DNA of 64,000 nucleotides from Flavobacteriaceae bacterium. Its GTDB lineage: Bacteria > Bacteroidota > Bacteroidia > Flavobacteriales > Flavobacteriaceae. The DNA lies in contig JANQMD010000004.1 of assembly GCA_028280265.1 (NCBI GenBank), positions 31,196 to 95,195 of the forward strand, read 5' to 3'. Positions 45,714 through 54,162 of the stretch are shown here, piece after piece (the stretch's first letter is position 1; each line of letters opens with the position of its first letter). The notes under the pieces were generated by a model. It was given only the letters and a program-made list of their open reading frames with translations. It ran no database searches and was not told where the DNA came from. The position numbers and the translations under genes are program-made.

Positions 45714-46211
45714 TTGCATAGAATTAAAATTTTAGCATTGAGCAATCGTCAAACGATCATAGAAACCATTGTGAATTTTCTTCAGTCCATTGATATTTTA
45801 GTGGTGGAAAAGAAACTACCTGAGGATACTTTCCTACCGGGATTGAGCATTTTGGGAAGTTCTATTCTCATGGATCCTGACCAGTTAAAATACCCAGGCG
45901 ATTTATTGCATGAAGCTGGACATATTGCTACGACAGAAGCAGAAAAAAGAACATTGATTGGGACTCCTGAAATGGACGACGACTGGCCGAATGATGGAGA
46001 AGAAATAGCGACTCTTTTGTGGTCCTATGCGGCTGCTCATCATTTACAACTCGATTTGGATATTGTCTTTCACCCAAATGGATACAAAAACGAATCGGAA
46101 TGGTTGATTGAGCAGTTTACCAGTAAAAATTACATCGGATTGCCCTTGCTCGAATGGATGTCGCTCTGCGACAAAGAGAGCTTTCCTAGGATGAAAAAGT
46201 GGGTGAGATGA
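45714..46211 (+). CDS. HEAGH-motif protein, putative zinc metalloprotease-like
   Basis: A 165-residue protein with the gluzincin-type signature HEAGH in YPGDLLHEAGHIATTEAE and no signal peptide. It starts at a TTG (45714), and no ATG occurs before the MDPDQLKYPG stretch that precedes HEAGH, so the N-terminus is uncertain; a later TTG at 45738 is possible. The end (SEWLIEQFTSKNYIGLPLLEWMSLC) is well conserved in style. Whether it is an active peptidase is not shown by sequence. Confidence 0.7.
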   Translation: MHRIKILALSNRQTIIETIVNFLQSIDILVVEKKLPEDTFLPGLSILGSSILMDPDQLKYPGDLLHEAGHIATTEAEKRTLIGTPEMDDDWPNDGEEIATLLWSYAAAHHLQLDLDIVFHPNGYKNESEWLIEQFTSKNYIGLPLLEWMSLCDKESFPRMKKWVR

Positions 46212-46237
46212 GAAAGAAAAAGGCTGTTTCTTTCCAT

Positions 46238-46825
46238 TTATTGTTTGGTCAATAATATTCCTTGATCATTTGGAAAAACAGGATCTACCGAAGTTTGACA
46301 ACTTGGGGATTGTGCGCCTCTATGTATGTATGAGAAGTAGCCTTGCGTATTATTATCTTTAAGATAGAAAGAAACATAACCATTGTCTCCACATTTATAA
46401 TCTTTTCCATCATAGTGAAAAGTATATGTATATGAGTTTCTAAATTCATCTTTTTGCATAAGAGCTGGATTATCATCACCCAGATTTAAAGTACTATATA
46501 AAACAGTACCATTTTGATCTGTAATTTTGTGTTTCAGTACCAATTGATCCCATTTCAAACCTATGGGATGGTACGACTTCACGGCTTGGGAAATATCCCT
46601 TGTGTATTTCTTCACTACAATCTCTAGTCGTTTTCCATCAAAAGTCCCTTTCCAGGTTCCGACAAACCTATCCAGAACCCCATTTACATCTTTGATATGG
46701 GTAATCCCTTTGATTTGTGTTTCTATCTCCCCTTTAGATTCATCAATCTGTTCAACAGGTTTGATCTGTGCCACTAAGTTCAAAGTTCCCAATAATAGAT
46801 ATATAACGAATAATATTTTTTTCAT
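46238..46825 (-). CDS. secreted DUF6705-like paralogue 4
   Basis: A 195-residue protein with a signal peptide (MKKILFVIYLLLGTLNLVAQ). The repeated core is shared with three upstream copies: ITHIKDVNGVLDRFVGTWKG, FDGKRLEIVVKKYT, LKWDQLVLKHKITDQNGTV and FPNDQGILLTKQ. The 'VGTWKG' stretch recalls secreted lipocalin-like proteins; I assign DUF6705 tentatively. Last gene of the JAMM-lipoprotein operon. The C-terminal CGDNG and CQTS cysteines could form a disulfide. Confidence 0.75.
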   Translation of the reverse strand: MKKILFVIYLLLGTLNLVAQIKPVEQIDESKGEIETQIKGITHIKDVNGVLDRFVGTWKGTFDGKRLEIVVKKYTRDISQAVKSYHPIGLKWDQLVLKHKITDQNGTVLYSTLNLGDDNPALMQKDEFRNSYTYTFHYDGKDYKCGDNGYVSFYLKDNNTQGYFSYIHRGAQSPSCQTSVDPVFPNDQGILLTKQ

Positions 46826-46844
46826 AGAATTTAAGTTTAAAACC

Positions 46845-46859
46845 CCAGCTTAAAGCTGG
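46845..46859 (-). repeat. palindromic hairpin between paralogues 3 and 4
   Basis: CCAGCTT-a-AAGCTGG, 7-bp arms. On the minus strand it sits after the paralogue-3 stop and about 20 bp before the ATG of paralogue 4, flanked by TTTTAAAC. The same element lies in the two spacers upstream. Confidence 0.8.
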
Positions 46860-46870
46860 AGCTATTTAAT

Positions 46871-47460
46871 TTATTGCTTTGTCATTAATATTCCTTTATC
46901 ATTTGGAAAAACGGGGTCTACTGGAGCTTGACAGCTGGGAGATTGTTCTCCTTTATGTATGTACGAAAAATAGCCTTCAGTACCATTTTTTTTAAGAAAA
47001 AAAGAAACATAACCATTATCACCACATCGAAAGTCCTTCCCTCCATAATGAAAATGATAAATGTATTCATTTCGATAAGCATCTTTTTGCATAAGCGCTG
47101 GGTTATCATTACTTAGATCCAAAGTACTGTATAAAACAGTTCCATTTTGATCTGTAAGTCTGTGCTTCAATACCAACTGATCCCACAACAAAGGTTCTGG
47201 GTGAAAATCTTTAATATAAGGTGAATAGTCTTTAGTGTATTTTGCAATGACAATTTCTAGTTGTTTTCCATCAAAAGTCCCTTTCCAGGTTCCGACAAAC
47301 CTATCCAGAACCCCATTTACATCTTTGATATGGGTAATTCCGACTGTTTGATCCTCAAGGTTACCTGTAAAAGGTCGTTATATTGCTCAAGAGGTAAATT
47401 TTGAGCTGTCAAAAACAATGAAGTTGTTAAAAGGTAAATGGTTAAAATTAGTTTTTTCAT
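46871..47460 (-). pseudogene. secreted DUF6705-like paralogue 3, frameshifted
   Basis: The ATG at 47460 begins a normal signal peptide and mature start (MKKLILTIYLLTTSLFLTAQNLPLEQYNDL). The frame is then broken near 47368-47374: after GAC CTT come two extra Ts before ACA GGT AAC CTT, compared with the intact paralogue 1 (GAT CTT ACT GGC AAC CTT). Beyond the break the other frame resumes as TGNLEDQTVGITHIKDVNGVLDRFVGTWKG and reads to a normal end (GILMTKQ). So it is a copy disabled by a 2-nt insertion, a phase-variable T tract, or a sequencing error. Confidence 0.8.
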
Positions 47461-47477
47461 AGAATTTAAGTTTAAAA

Positions 47478-47497
47478 CTCCAGCTTAAAAGCTGAAG
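47478..47497 (-). repeat. palindromic hairpin between paralogues 2 and 3
   Basis: CTCCAGCTTaaAAGCTGAAG, 9-bp arms with one mismatch. Same element and placement as at 46845 and 48124. Confidence 0.8.
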
Positions 47498-47506
47498 CTA
47501 TTTAAT

Positions 47507-48106
47507 TCATTGCTTTGTTAATAATATTCCTTGATCATTCGGAAAAACAGGACCTATAGAAGTTGTACAATTAAACGATTGTGAACCTCTATATGAGTAG
47601 GAAAAATATGCTTCTGTATTGTTTTTTTTCATAAAAAACCAGACATCACCATTGTCTCCACATTTGTAGTTTTTACCAAAATAATTGAATATATAAGTGT
47701 AGGAATTGCGATACTCATCTTTAAACATAATGAACTCATCATCATCAGGGAAACCTAAAGTGTTTGCTATGATTTCCCCATTTTGATCTGTAATTTTATG
47801 CCTCAACAAAAGTTGATCCCATAGCAAAGGTTCTGATCTTTTGTGCTTAATATATTTTGTATAGTCTATGGTTTTTTTTGAGATAACAACCTCCAATTGT
47901 TTTCCATCAAAAGCCCCCTTCCAGGTCCCAACAAACTTATCTAAGACTCCATTTATATCTTTGATATGAGTAATTCCTTGAATTTGTGTATAAAATGAGC
48001 TCTTTTCTTCAAGTGTTGTTTCTTTAAGTTCCTCTACTGCCAATATTTGCGCTTTTAAATGAATAGATAATATCAACAAGCAACTAAGTAAAATTATTTT
48101 TTTCAT
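47507..48106 (-). CDS. secreted DUF6705-like paralogue 2
   Basis: A 199-residue secreted paralogue (signal MKKIILLSCLLILSIHLKAQ). Shares QGITHIKDINGVLDKFVGTWKG, FDGKQLEVVISKKT, LLWDQLLLRHKITDQNGEI, KDEYRNSYTYIFNYFGKNYKCGDNG and GPVFPNDQGILLTKQ with its neighbours. More diverged in the middle than copies 1 and 4. Part of the tandem array following the JAMM lipoprotein. Function unknown. Confidence 0.75.
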   Translation of the reverse strand: MKKIILLSCLLILSIHLKAQILAVEELKETTLEEKSSFYTQIQGITHIKDINGVLDKFVGTWKGAFDGKQLEVVISKKTIDYTKYIKHKRSEPLLWDQLLLRHKITDQNGEIIANTLGFPDDDEFIMFKDEYRNSYTYIFNYFGKNYKCGDNGDVWFFMKKNNTEAYFSYSYRGSQSFNCTTSIGPVFPNDQGILLTKQ

Positions 48107-48123
48107 AGAATTTAGGTTTAAAA

Positions 48124-48143
48124 CTCCAGCTTAAAAGCTGGAG
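48124..48143 (-). repeat. palindromic hairpin between paralogues 1 and 2
   Basis: CTCCAGCTTaaAAGCTGGAG, perfect 9-bp arms, about 18 bp before the ATG of paralogue 2. On the minus strand it is followed by TTTTAAACC and could act as a weak terminator or stabilising element. Confidence 0.8.
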
Positions 48144-48152
48144 CTATTTAAT

Positions 48153-48743
48153 TCATTGCTTTGTCAGTAATATTCCTTGATCATTTGGGAAAACAGGGTC
48201 TATAGAAGTCTGACAACTCGGGGATTGTTCTCCTCTATGTAAGTAAACCAGATATGCTTTAGTATCTTGCGTATTTTTCTTAATGTATATTGAAGTGAAA
48301 CCATTATCTCCACATTGAGAGTTTTTTCCTTCATAATAGAATGAATAAGTGTATGGGTTTCTATATGCTTTTTTATACATTATAGAGGGACTATCATCAG
48401 GAAAATTTAAAGTGTTATAGGTAACTACTCCATTTTGATCTGTCAGTTTGATTTTGGCTATTAACTGATCCCACTTTAATCCTACAGGGTGATATGACTT
48501 AACGGCTTGAGAAATATCTCTTGTGTATTTTTTCACTACAATTTCTAGTTGTTTTCCATCAAATGACCCTTTCCAAGTCCCAACAAATTTATTCAGTACT
48601 CCATTGACATCTTTGATATAAGTGATCCCAGCAGCATTATCTTCAAGGTTGCCAGTAAGATCATTGTACTGCTCTAGAGGCAGAGTCTGAGCCATAGAAT
48701 ACAATGATGTTAAAAGGTAGATGGTTAAAATTATTTTTTTCAT
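48153..48743 (-). CDS. secreted DUF6705-like paralogue 1
   Basis: A 196-residue secreted paralogue. The frame opens at 48761, but the ATG at 48743 gives a normal signal peptide, MKKIILTIYLLTSLYSMAQ. The core ITYIKDVNGVLNKFVGTWKG, FDGKQLEIVVKKYTRDISQAVKSYHPVGLKWDQL is nearly identical to paralogue 4 in places. It begins 11 bp after the JAMM-domain gene's stop, with no hairpin between, so it is probably cotranscribed and coupled with it. Confidence 0.78.
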   Translation of the reverse strand: MKKIILTIYLLTSLYSMAQTLPLEQYNDLTGNLEDNAAGITYIKDVNGVLNKFVGTWKGSFDGKQLEIVVKKYTRDISQAVKSYHPVGLKWDQLIAKIKLTDQNGVVTYNTLNFPDDSPSIMYKKAYRNPYTYSFYYEGKNSQCGDNGFTSIYIKKNTQDTKAYLVYLHRGEQSPSCQTSIDPVFPNDQGILLTKQ

Positions 48744-48754
48744 GATTTTATTTT

Positions 48755-50262
48755 TTAGCAATCTGTTTCTTGAATGTTTCCGTTTTTATCAACATATTTT
48801 CTTTTTACTGTTCCTGTATCCGTTTCAAATTCATAAATCTCTATCGTAGTAATCTCAAGTATATCCCTTAAAAAAGACATAAACGCTTTCGCTTTATACT
48901 TTGAGTTTTCTATATATGATCTGTATAAAATTTTCATACTTGTATCTCCTATGCCATTCATGGTTGGGACACTAGTAGCAGAATTTCCAAACTTAAGCAG
49001 ATAATTCCCCTCTGGGGTTACTACAGCAGCGTATGCTTGAGATAAAGTAAAATTGGTGCCATTGGCGTTTTTTGCAATCTTAAGTAATACCTCTAAATCT
49101 TTAGGAGAAAACATAGGAATAAGAGGGTGTTTTTGTTTTACTCCTAGGGCAGGATTAGTTTCAAGTACATAATTGGGATGGGTATGTATAAATCCTAGCA
49201 CATCACTGGTGGTAGGTACTGTTACTGCATTTCCTGTGGCATTGGCACGCCTTAGAGGATCGTATTTCCCATTTGTTTTTTGTGCTACACCCGTTTCATA
49301 CAGCAAGTTTAAATTCCCTTCTAACTTTCCAACTTCTCCAGAAAACTTAAGATTTATAATCTGGTCCTGTACTTTTTCACAAGGGTCTTTTATACAATTG
49401 CCACTTTCATCCTCTACATATCCTGTGGGGCATTCGCATTTTTGCTTAATCGGGTTCCAAACTTTTAACCCAGAACAACTGTCTTCTTTCTGCTTGTCTA
49501 CAATGGGACTACCGCCAGCAGTAGGGCATCGCTTCCTCCACCACTTCCATCTCCACCAGGGTCGTCTGGATTGGTAGGTGTAGGTGGCCCATCCCCTCCA
49601 CCTGGGCACACCAGCTCATAGTAATGTGAACATTGAGTGGGTAACCCAGGATACGAGGGAGGGACACATAAAGTACTTTTGTGTACCAAAAAACAATTGG
49701 TTCTATTGGTCGTATCCTCTATTGGCTGACCGTTTTTCATGCTAAGTGTTGCAATTACTTGCTTATCCTTAGAGAGCCATTGCACTTTTCCAGAATAACG
49801 AGACAAATCATCGTTACTATTTAACCAAGTTTCTGAAGGTGTATAGCGAAACAAATAGTATTTGATCTCGTTGGAAGCAGTAATGTTTACAAACAAATTG
49901 TCCGAATAATAAGCTGTTCTGCTTCTGTTCTGCGTTTGTTGTTTGTTCAAGGCAAAGGTGTAAAAAGCAGTACCTTGTTCATTGTAGAACTTTCTAGAAA
50001 GCACAGTCATATTCACCTGCTCCAAAAGGGTTTCTAGTGCTGTATTGCTTTCTCGATTGGTTTTGTGCTTGTTTTGTTTCACTTTGTCTCGAATTTCAGA
50101 GCGTGCAATGCGTGCTTCTATTGCTGTTACCTGATGCGGTAAGTCAGCCACTTCCATTTCGGCAGTCATTTCAGAATCACAACTTAACACAACCATAAAG
50201 AGGCTTACAAAAAGGATTCCAAAATAGGGCTTCCATTGCTTTTTTACTTTTTCTTGTTTCAT
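48755..50262 (-). pseudogene. secreted JAMM-domain lipoprotein, frameshifted in Gly-rich linker
   Basis: One ancestral gene in two frames. Frame 1 (from ATG 50262) encodes a lipoprotein signal (FVSLFMVVLSC), a ~200-residue domain and the linker CPGGGDGPPTPTNPDDPGGDGSGGGSD, then stops at 49498. Frame 2 resumes there as CPTAGGSPIVDKQ, a Cys-rich segment (CSGLKVWNPIKQKCECPTGY) and a JAB/JAMM-like domain: GFIHTHPNY followed by PMFSPKDLEVL, i.e. HxHP...SxxD, with an upstream Glu in YETG. The shift lies near 49529-49545; inserting one base there restores a single frame. Frame 2's own first ATG (49609) reads nonsense through the linker. May be a real lesion or an assembly error. Confidence 0.75.
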
Positions 50263-50463
50263 ATATAAAGGTTTGTCATTACAATTTTCAAATCAATAGT
50301 ATGCAATTTTTAGGGGGTAATGAATGGGGGAGCAGAATGCCTATCGATTTACTTCTCTAATTTACGAAGAGATACCTTTGGAATCAATCCCCTGAATTGG
50401 GGAAATTTATAGCTCCCCGAAAACAAGGAGATCAATAACAAATTGATAACATGATTATTACAA

Positions 50464-50490
50464 TAAAAAAAAGCCTCGCAATAGCGAGAC
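50464..50490 (-). terminator. terminator downstream of pckA
   Basis: On the minus strand GTCTCGC and GCGAGGC pair (50490-50484 / 50479-50473) around tatt, followed by TTTTTTTT. Confidence 0.88.
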
Positions 50491-50519
50491 TTTCTCTTGA
50501 TTTTGATTTGATTTTAAAT

Positions 50520-52121
50520 TTAAACTAACGGTCCACCCGCTAAAATTTCTTCGTTCGCAAATTCTTCAAACTTTTTAAAGTTATTGTTAAACGAATCTGC
50601 TAGTTTCATTGCTGTTTTGTAATATCCTTCATCATCATTCCAAGTTTTACGTGGATGCAAAATATCGTCTGGAATGCCTTCGATTTTTCTCGGGTGATGC
50701 AATCCAAAAATAGAGTGCTTGTGGTAGGTCTCATAACTGTACTCTCCTAACTCACCTTTTAAAGCCGCAGTAATCATAGCTCTGGTATATTTTAAGGCCA
50801 TACGATGTCCTACTCCGTAAGAACCACCAGTCCATCCTGTATTTACCAACCATACATTGACTCCTGCTTCTTGCATTTTCTTGCTCAACATCTCTGCATA
50901 TTCTGTTGGATGTAAGGGCATAAACGGTGCTCCAAAACAGGCGGAGAAGCTTGGTTGTGGCTCAGTAACTCCTGCTTCTGTTCCTGCTACCTTCGCTGTG
51001 TATCCAGAAATAAAATGATACGCCGCTTGACCAGGTGTTAATTTAGAAATTGGAGGCAATACTCCAAAAGCATCTGCAGTTAAGAAAAAGATGTTCTTAG
51101 GATTCTTACCAATAGATCCCGACTGAATGTTATCGATATGATAAATAGGGTAGCTCACACGGGTGTTTTGTGTAATGCTTACATCGGTAAAGTCTACCAC
51201 TCCATTTTCGTCCATGATCACATTCTCTAGAATGGCTCCTTTTTTAATGGCATGGTAAATCTCTGGCTCCTTTTCTTCTGTGAGGTCAATTGCCTTAGCA
51301 TAACAACCACCTTCAAAATTGAAAACTGTATTTTCATTGGTCCATCCGTGCTCATCGTCTCCAATCAATTTACGATTGGGGTCTGCCGATAACGTTGTTT
51401 TTCCTGTTCCCGACAACCCAAAGAAAATAGCTGTGTCTCCATCCTTCCCTACATTGGCGGAACAGTGCATCGGCAATGTATTTTTAAATACTGGTAGAAT
51501 AAAGTTTAAAGCAGAGAAAATTCCTTTTTTAATCTCACCTGTATATCCAGTACCTCCAATTAATGCAATCTTTTTCCCAAAATTTAAAATGGCAAAGTTG
51601 TGTTGACGTGTTCCATCAACAGCAGGATCAGCCATAAATCCTGGAGCATTGATCACGGTCCATTCTGGTGTAAAACCTTTCAGCTCTTCTTCAGTAGGAC
51701 GTAAAAACATGTTGTAAGCAAACATATTACTCCAAGGATATTCATTCACCACTCGGATGTTTAAACGATAATTGTCATCTGCACAGGCATAACTATCGCG
51801 TGCAAAAATCTCTTTTCCTGATAAATACGAAACTACTTTGTCATACAACTTATCAAACTTGTCAGCATCAAAAGGGATATTGATGTCTCCCCACCAAACT
51901 TTGTCTTTCGTAATCTCATCTTTTACAATAAAACGATCCATTGGCGAGCGTCCGGTAAATTCTCCTGTGTTCACGGCTACCGCTCCCAAAGAAGATTCCT
52001 TTCCTTGTCCTTTCTCTAAAGTAATTCTATGTAAATCACTAGAAGTCAGCTGATAATGCACCGTAGCATTTTCAATTCCTAAATCTGTTAACGAAATCGA
52101 TTTCGTATTTACATCTAACAT
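50520..52121 (-). CDS. pckA: phosphoenolpyruvate carboxykinase (ATP)
   Basis: A 533-residue ATP-type PEPCK. The kinase P-loop-like FFGLSGTGKTTLSADPNR and the GDDEHGW, NFEGGCYAKAI and TQNTRVSYPI motifs are all intact. It makes PEP from oxaloacetate for gluconeogenesis, fitting growth on amino acids such as hydroxyproline. Terminator follows on the minus strand. Single-gene unit. Confidence 0.96.
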   Translation of the reverse strand: MLDVNTKSISLTDLGIENATVHYQLTSSDLHRITLEKGQGKESSLGAVAVNTGEFTGRSPMDRFIVKDEITKDKVWWGDINIPFDADKFDKLYDKVVSYLSGKEIFARDSYACADDNYRLNIRVVNEYPWSNMFAYNMFLRPTEEELKGFTPEWTVINAPGFMADPAVDGTRQHNFAILNFGKKIALIGGTGYTGEIKKGIFSALNFILPVFKNTLPMHCSANVGKDGDTAIFFGLSGTGKTTLSADPNRKLIGDDEHGWTNENTVFNFEGGCYAKAIDLTEEKEPEIYHAIKKGAILENVIMDENGVVDFTDVSITQNTRVSYPIYHIDNIQSGSIGKNPKNIFFLTADAFGVLPPISKLTPGQAAYHFISGYTAKVAGTEAGVTEPQPSFSACFGAPFMPLHPTEYAEMLSKKMQEAGVNVWLVNTGWTGGSYGVGHRMALKYTRAMITAALKGELGEYSYETYHKHSIFGLHHPRKIEGIPDDILHPRKTWNDDEGYYKTAMKLADSFNNNFKKFEEFANEEILAGGPLV

Positions 52122-52196
52122 AAGAAGTTTTTTAATGTTTTCATGTTGGTGGCAAAATTAAACATAATTTCCAGACCAACTTCTTTCTATGCTTTT

Positions 52197-52586
52197 TTAT
52201 TTACTTTTTTTGTTGATTACTTTCCTGATAAAGAAGACAAAAAGTAGGCTCCAACCCAAAATAAAGCACAATCCACCCAAGGGAGTTACAAACCAAATTG
52301 ACTTGGCAGGAATTCCCAATAAGTAAATGGCATAGATAGAACCTGAGAAGAGAACAATTCCAAAGAAAAATGCGAAACTCACGTTTCTCATAAGTTTTTC
52401 AGGGAATTCTCGATAGGTATTTACAAACAATAATACAATCACATGGTACATCTGATAGCGAATTGCTGTGTTGAGACTTTCCAATCCTTCTGTAGTTAAT
52501 TTTTCTTTGAGTGCATGGGCTGCGAAAGCACCTAACACTATGGCAATTATCCCTAGAAAAGTCGTAATGCTTAAATTTTTGTTCAT
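52197..52586 (-). CDS. DUF423 small membrane protein
   Basis: A 129-residue protein with four hydrophobic helices. GIIAIVLGAFAAHALKEKL at the N-terminus and VTPLGGLCFILGWSLLF near the C-terminus are the DUF423 (YwdK-type) signature. Function unknown. Divergent from the saccharopine dehydrogenase family gene. Confidence 0.9.
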   Translation of the reverse strand: MNKNLSITTFLGIIAIVLGAFAAHALKEKLTTEGLESLNTAIRYQMYHVIVLLFVNTYREFPEKLMRNVSFAFFFGIVLFSGSIYAIYLLGIPAKSIWFVTPLGGLCFILGWSLLFVFFIRKVINKKSK

Positions 52587-52666
52587 AGATATTTCAAAAA
52601 AAGGGTGTCTGAGATTGGTTTTTTTTTAATTTCGTTTGGCAAACAAAACTAATTCATAATTCCAAC

Positions 52667-54037
52667 ATGAGAAAGATTTTAGTGATCGGAGCAGGAAAAT
52701 CGAGTTCTTACTTGATCGATTATTTTAAGGAGAAAGCGAGCTCCGAAAATCTACACGTTACCATTGCAGATGTGTCTCTAAAAAATGCGAAAGCAAAAGT
52801 GAACGGTCATGAGAACTGCAAAGCTTTAGAGTTTGATGTTTTTAACGAGCAGCAAAGAAAAGCTGAAATTGAGCAATCCGATATTGTAGTGTCTATGCTA
52901 CCTGCTAGATTTCATATTGAAGTTGCTAAAGATTGTGTAGAATTTGGAAAGCACATGGTAACTGCCTCTTATATTTCTCAAGAGATGAAAGCCTTGGATA
53001 AACCTGCCAAAGAGAAAGGATTGGTGTTTATGAATGAGATTGGTGTAGATCCTGGAATCGACCACATGAGTGCCATGCAGGTGATTGATCGCATTCGCGA
53101 TAATGGAGCTAAAATCTTATTGTTTGAATCTTTTACAGGCGGATTGGTCGCTCCAGAAAGTGATAACAACTTGTGGAATTACAAATTCACTTGGAATCCA
53201 AGAAATGTGGTGGTTGCTGGACAGGGTGGTGCTGCCAAATTTATTCAGGAAGGGACTTACAAATACATTCCTTATCACAAGTTATTCCGCAGAACTGAAT
53301 TTTTAACCTTAAACGGAGATGGTAAGTTTGAAGCTTATGCCAACCGTGATTCTCTAAAATACAGAAGTGTCTATGGTTTGGATGATATTCCCACCATGTA
53401 CCGAGGGACGATCCGAAAAGTTGGATTCTCTAGAGCGTGGAATATTTTTGTTCAATTGGGAATGACAGATGACACCTACACCATTGAGAATTCTGAAAAC
53501 ATGAGTTATAGAGATTTTACCAATCTGTTTTTGGCATATTCTCCCAACGACTCAGTAGAATTGAAGCTTCGCTCCTACTTGAAAATTGATCAAGACGATG
53601 TGATGTGGGACAAGTTAGTAGAGTTGGATATTTTTAATCCTGATAAAAAAGTAGGACTGAAAAATGCCACACCAGCGCAAATCCTTCAGAAGATTTTATC
53701 CGATTCTTGGACTTTGGCTGAGGATGACAAAGATATGATTGTGATGCATCATAAATTTGGGTACGAAATTCAGGGAGAGAAGCGTCAGATAGAAAGCAGT
53801 CTAGTGGTGAAAGGGGAAAATCAAACTTATACAGCCATGGCAAAGACGGTGGGATTACCCGTTGCCATTGCTACCTTAAAAATTTTGAATGGAGAGATTT
53901 CCTCTCCAGGAGTTCAATTGCCTATTAGTAAGGAGGTCTATGTTCCTATCTTAAAAGAACTAGAGGAATATGGTATTATTTTTTCTGAGAAGAAAGTCCC
54001 TTATTTAGGCTACAATCCAGAAAATGTGATCGGTTGA
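52667..54037 (+). CDS. saccharopine dehydrogenase family protein (Lys9-like)
   Basis: A 456-residue protein of the saccharopine dehydrogenase family. The Rossmann motif is ILVIGAGKSSSYLIDYF, followed by VVSMLPARFHIEVAKDCVEFGKHMVTASY and GVDPGIDHMSAMQVID. The size and C-terminal domain (LEEYGIIFSEKKVPYLG) match the glutamate-forming type that produces 2-aminoadipate semialdehyde or its reverse. The direction (lysine degradation or synthesis) cannot be fixed from this window. Confidence 0.9.
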   Translation: MRKILVIGAGKSSSYLIDYFKEKASSENLHVTIADVSLKNAKAKVNGHENCKALEFDVFNEQQRKAEIEQSDIVVSMLPARFHIEVAKDCVEFGKHMVTASYISQEMKALDKPAKEKGLVFMNEIGVDPGIDHMSAMQVIDRIRDNGAKILLFESFTGGLVAPESDNNLWNYKFTWNPRNVVVAGQGGAAKFIQEGTYKYIPYHKLFRRTEFLTLNGDGKFEAYANRDSLKYRSVYGLDDIPTMYRGTIRKVGFSRAWNIFVQLGMTDDTYTIENSENMSYRDFTNLFLAYSPNDSVELKLRSYLKIDQDDVMWDKLVELDIFNPDKKVGLKNATPAQILQKILSDSWTLAEDDKDMIVMHHKFGYEIQGEKRQIESSLVVKGENQTYTAMAKTVGLPVAIATLKILNGEISSPGVQLPISKEVYVPILKELEEYGIIFSEKKVPYLGYNPENVIG

Positions 54038-54073
54038 AGAGCAGTCACTTTGACGAATTGATTTAAATACTCC

Positions 54074-54142
54074 TGTCATTCCTGTGAAAGCGGCAATCTA
54101 CAAAAGAACTAATATCAGATTCCTGCTTTCGCAGGAATGACA
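54074..54142. repeat. dispersed inverted repeat (cattcctg...caggaatg)
   Basis: The left arm TGTCATTCCTGTGAAAGCGG and right arm CTGCTTTCGCAGGAATGACA (54123-54142) are near-perfect complements around a short spacer. It lies downstream of the saccharopine dehydrogenase gene and shares its ATTCCTGC unit with 42194-42217. Confidence 0.85.
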
Positions 54143-54162
54143 ATCGTTAGTACGGCGTATGA

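Noticed and set aside
48755..49609. Independent gene starting at 49609
   Set aside because: Its first ~27 residues are an out-of-frame reading of the Gly/Pro-rich linker; the true upstream frame is the lipoprotein frame.
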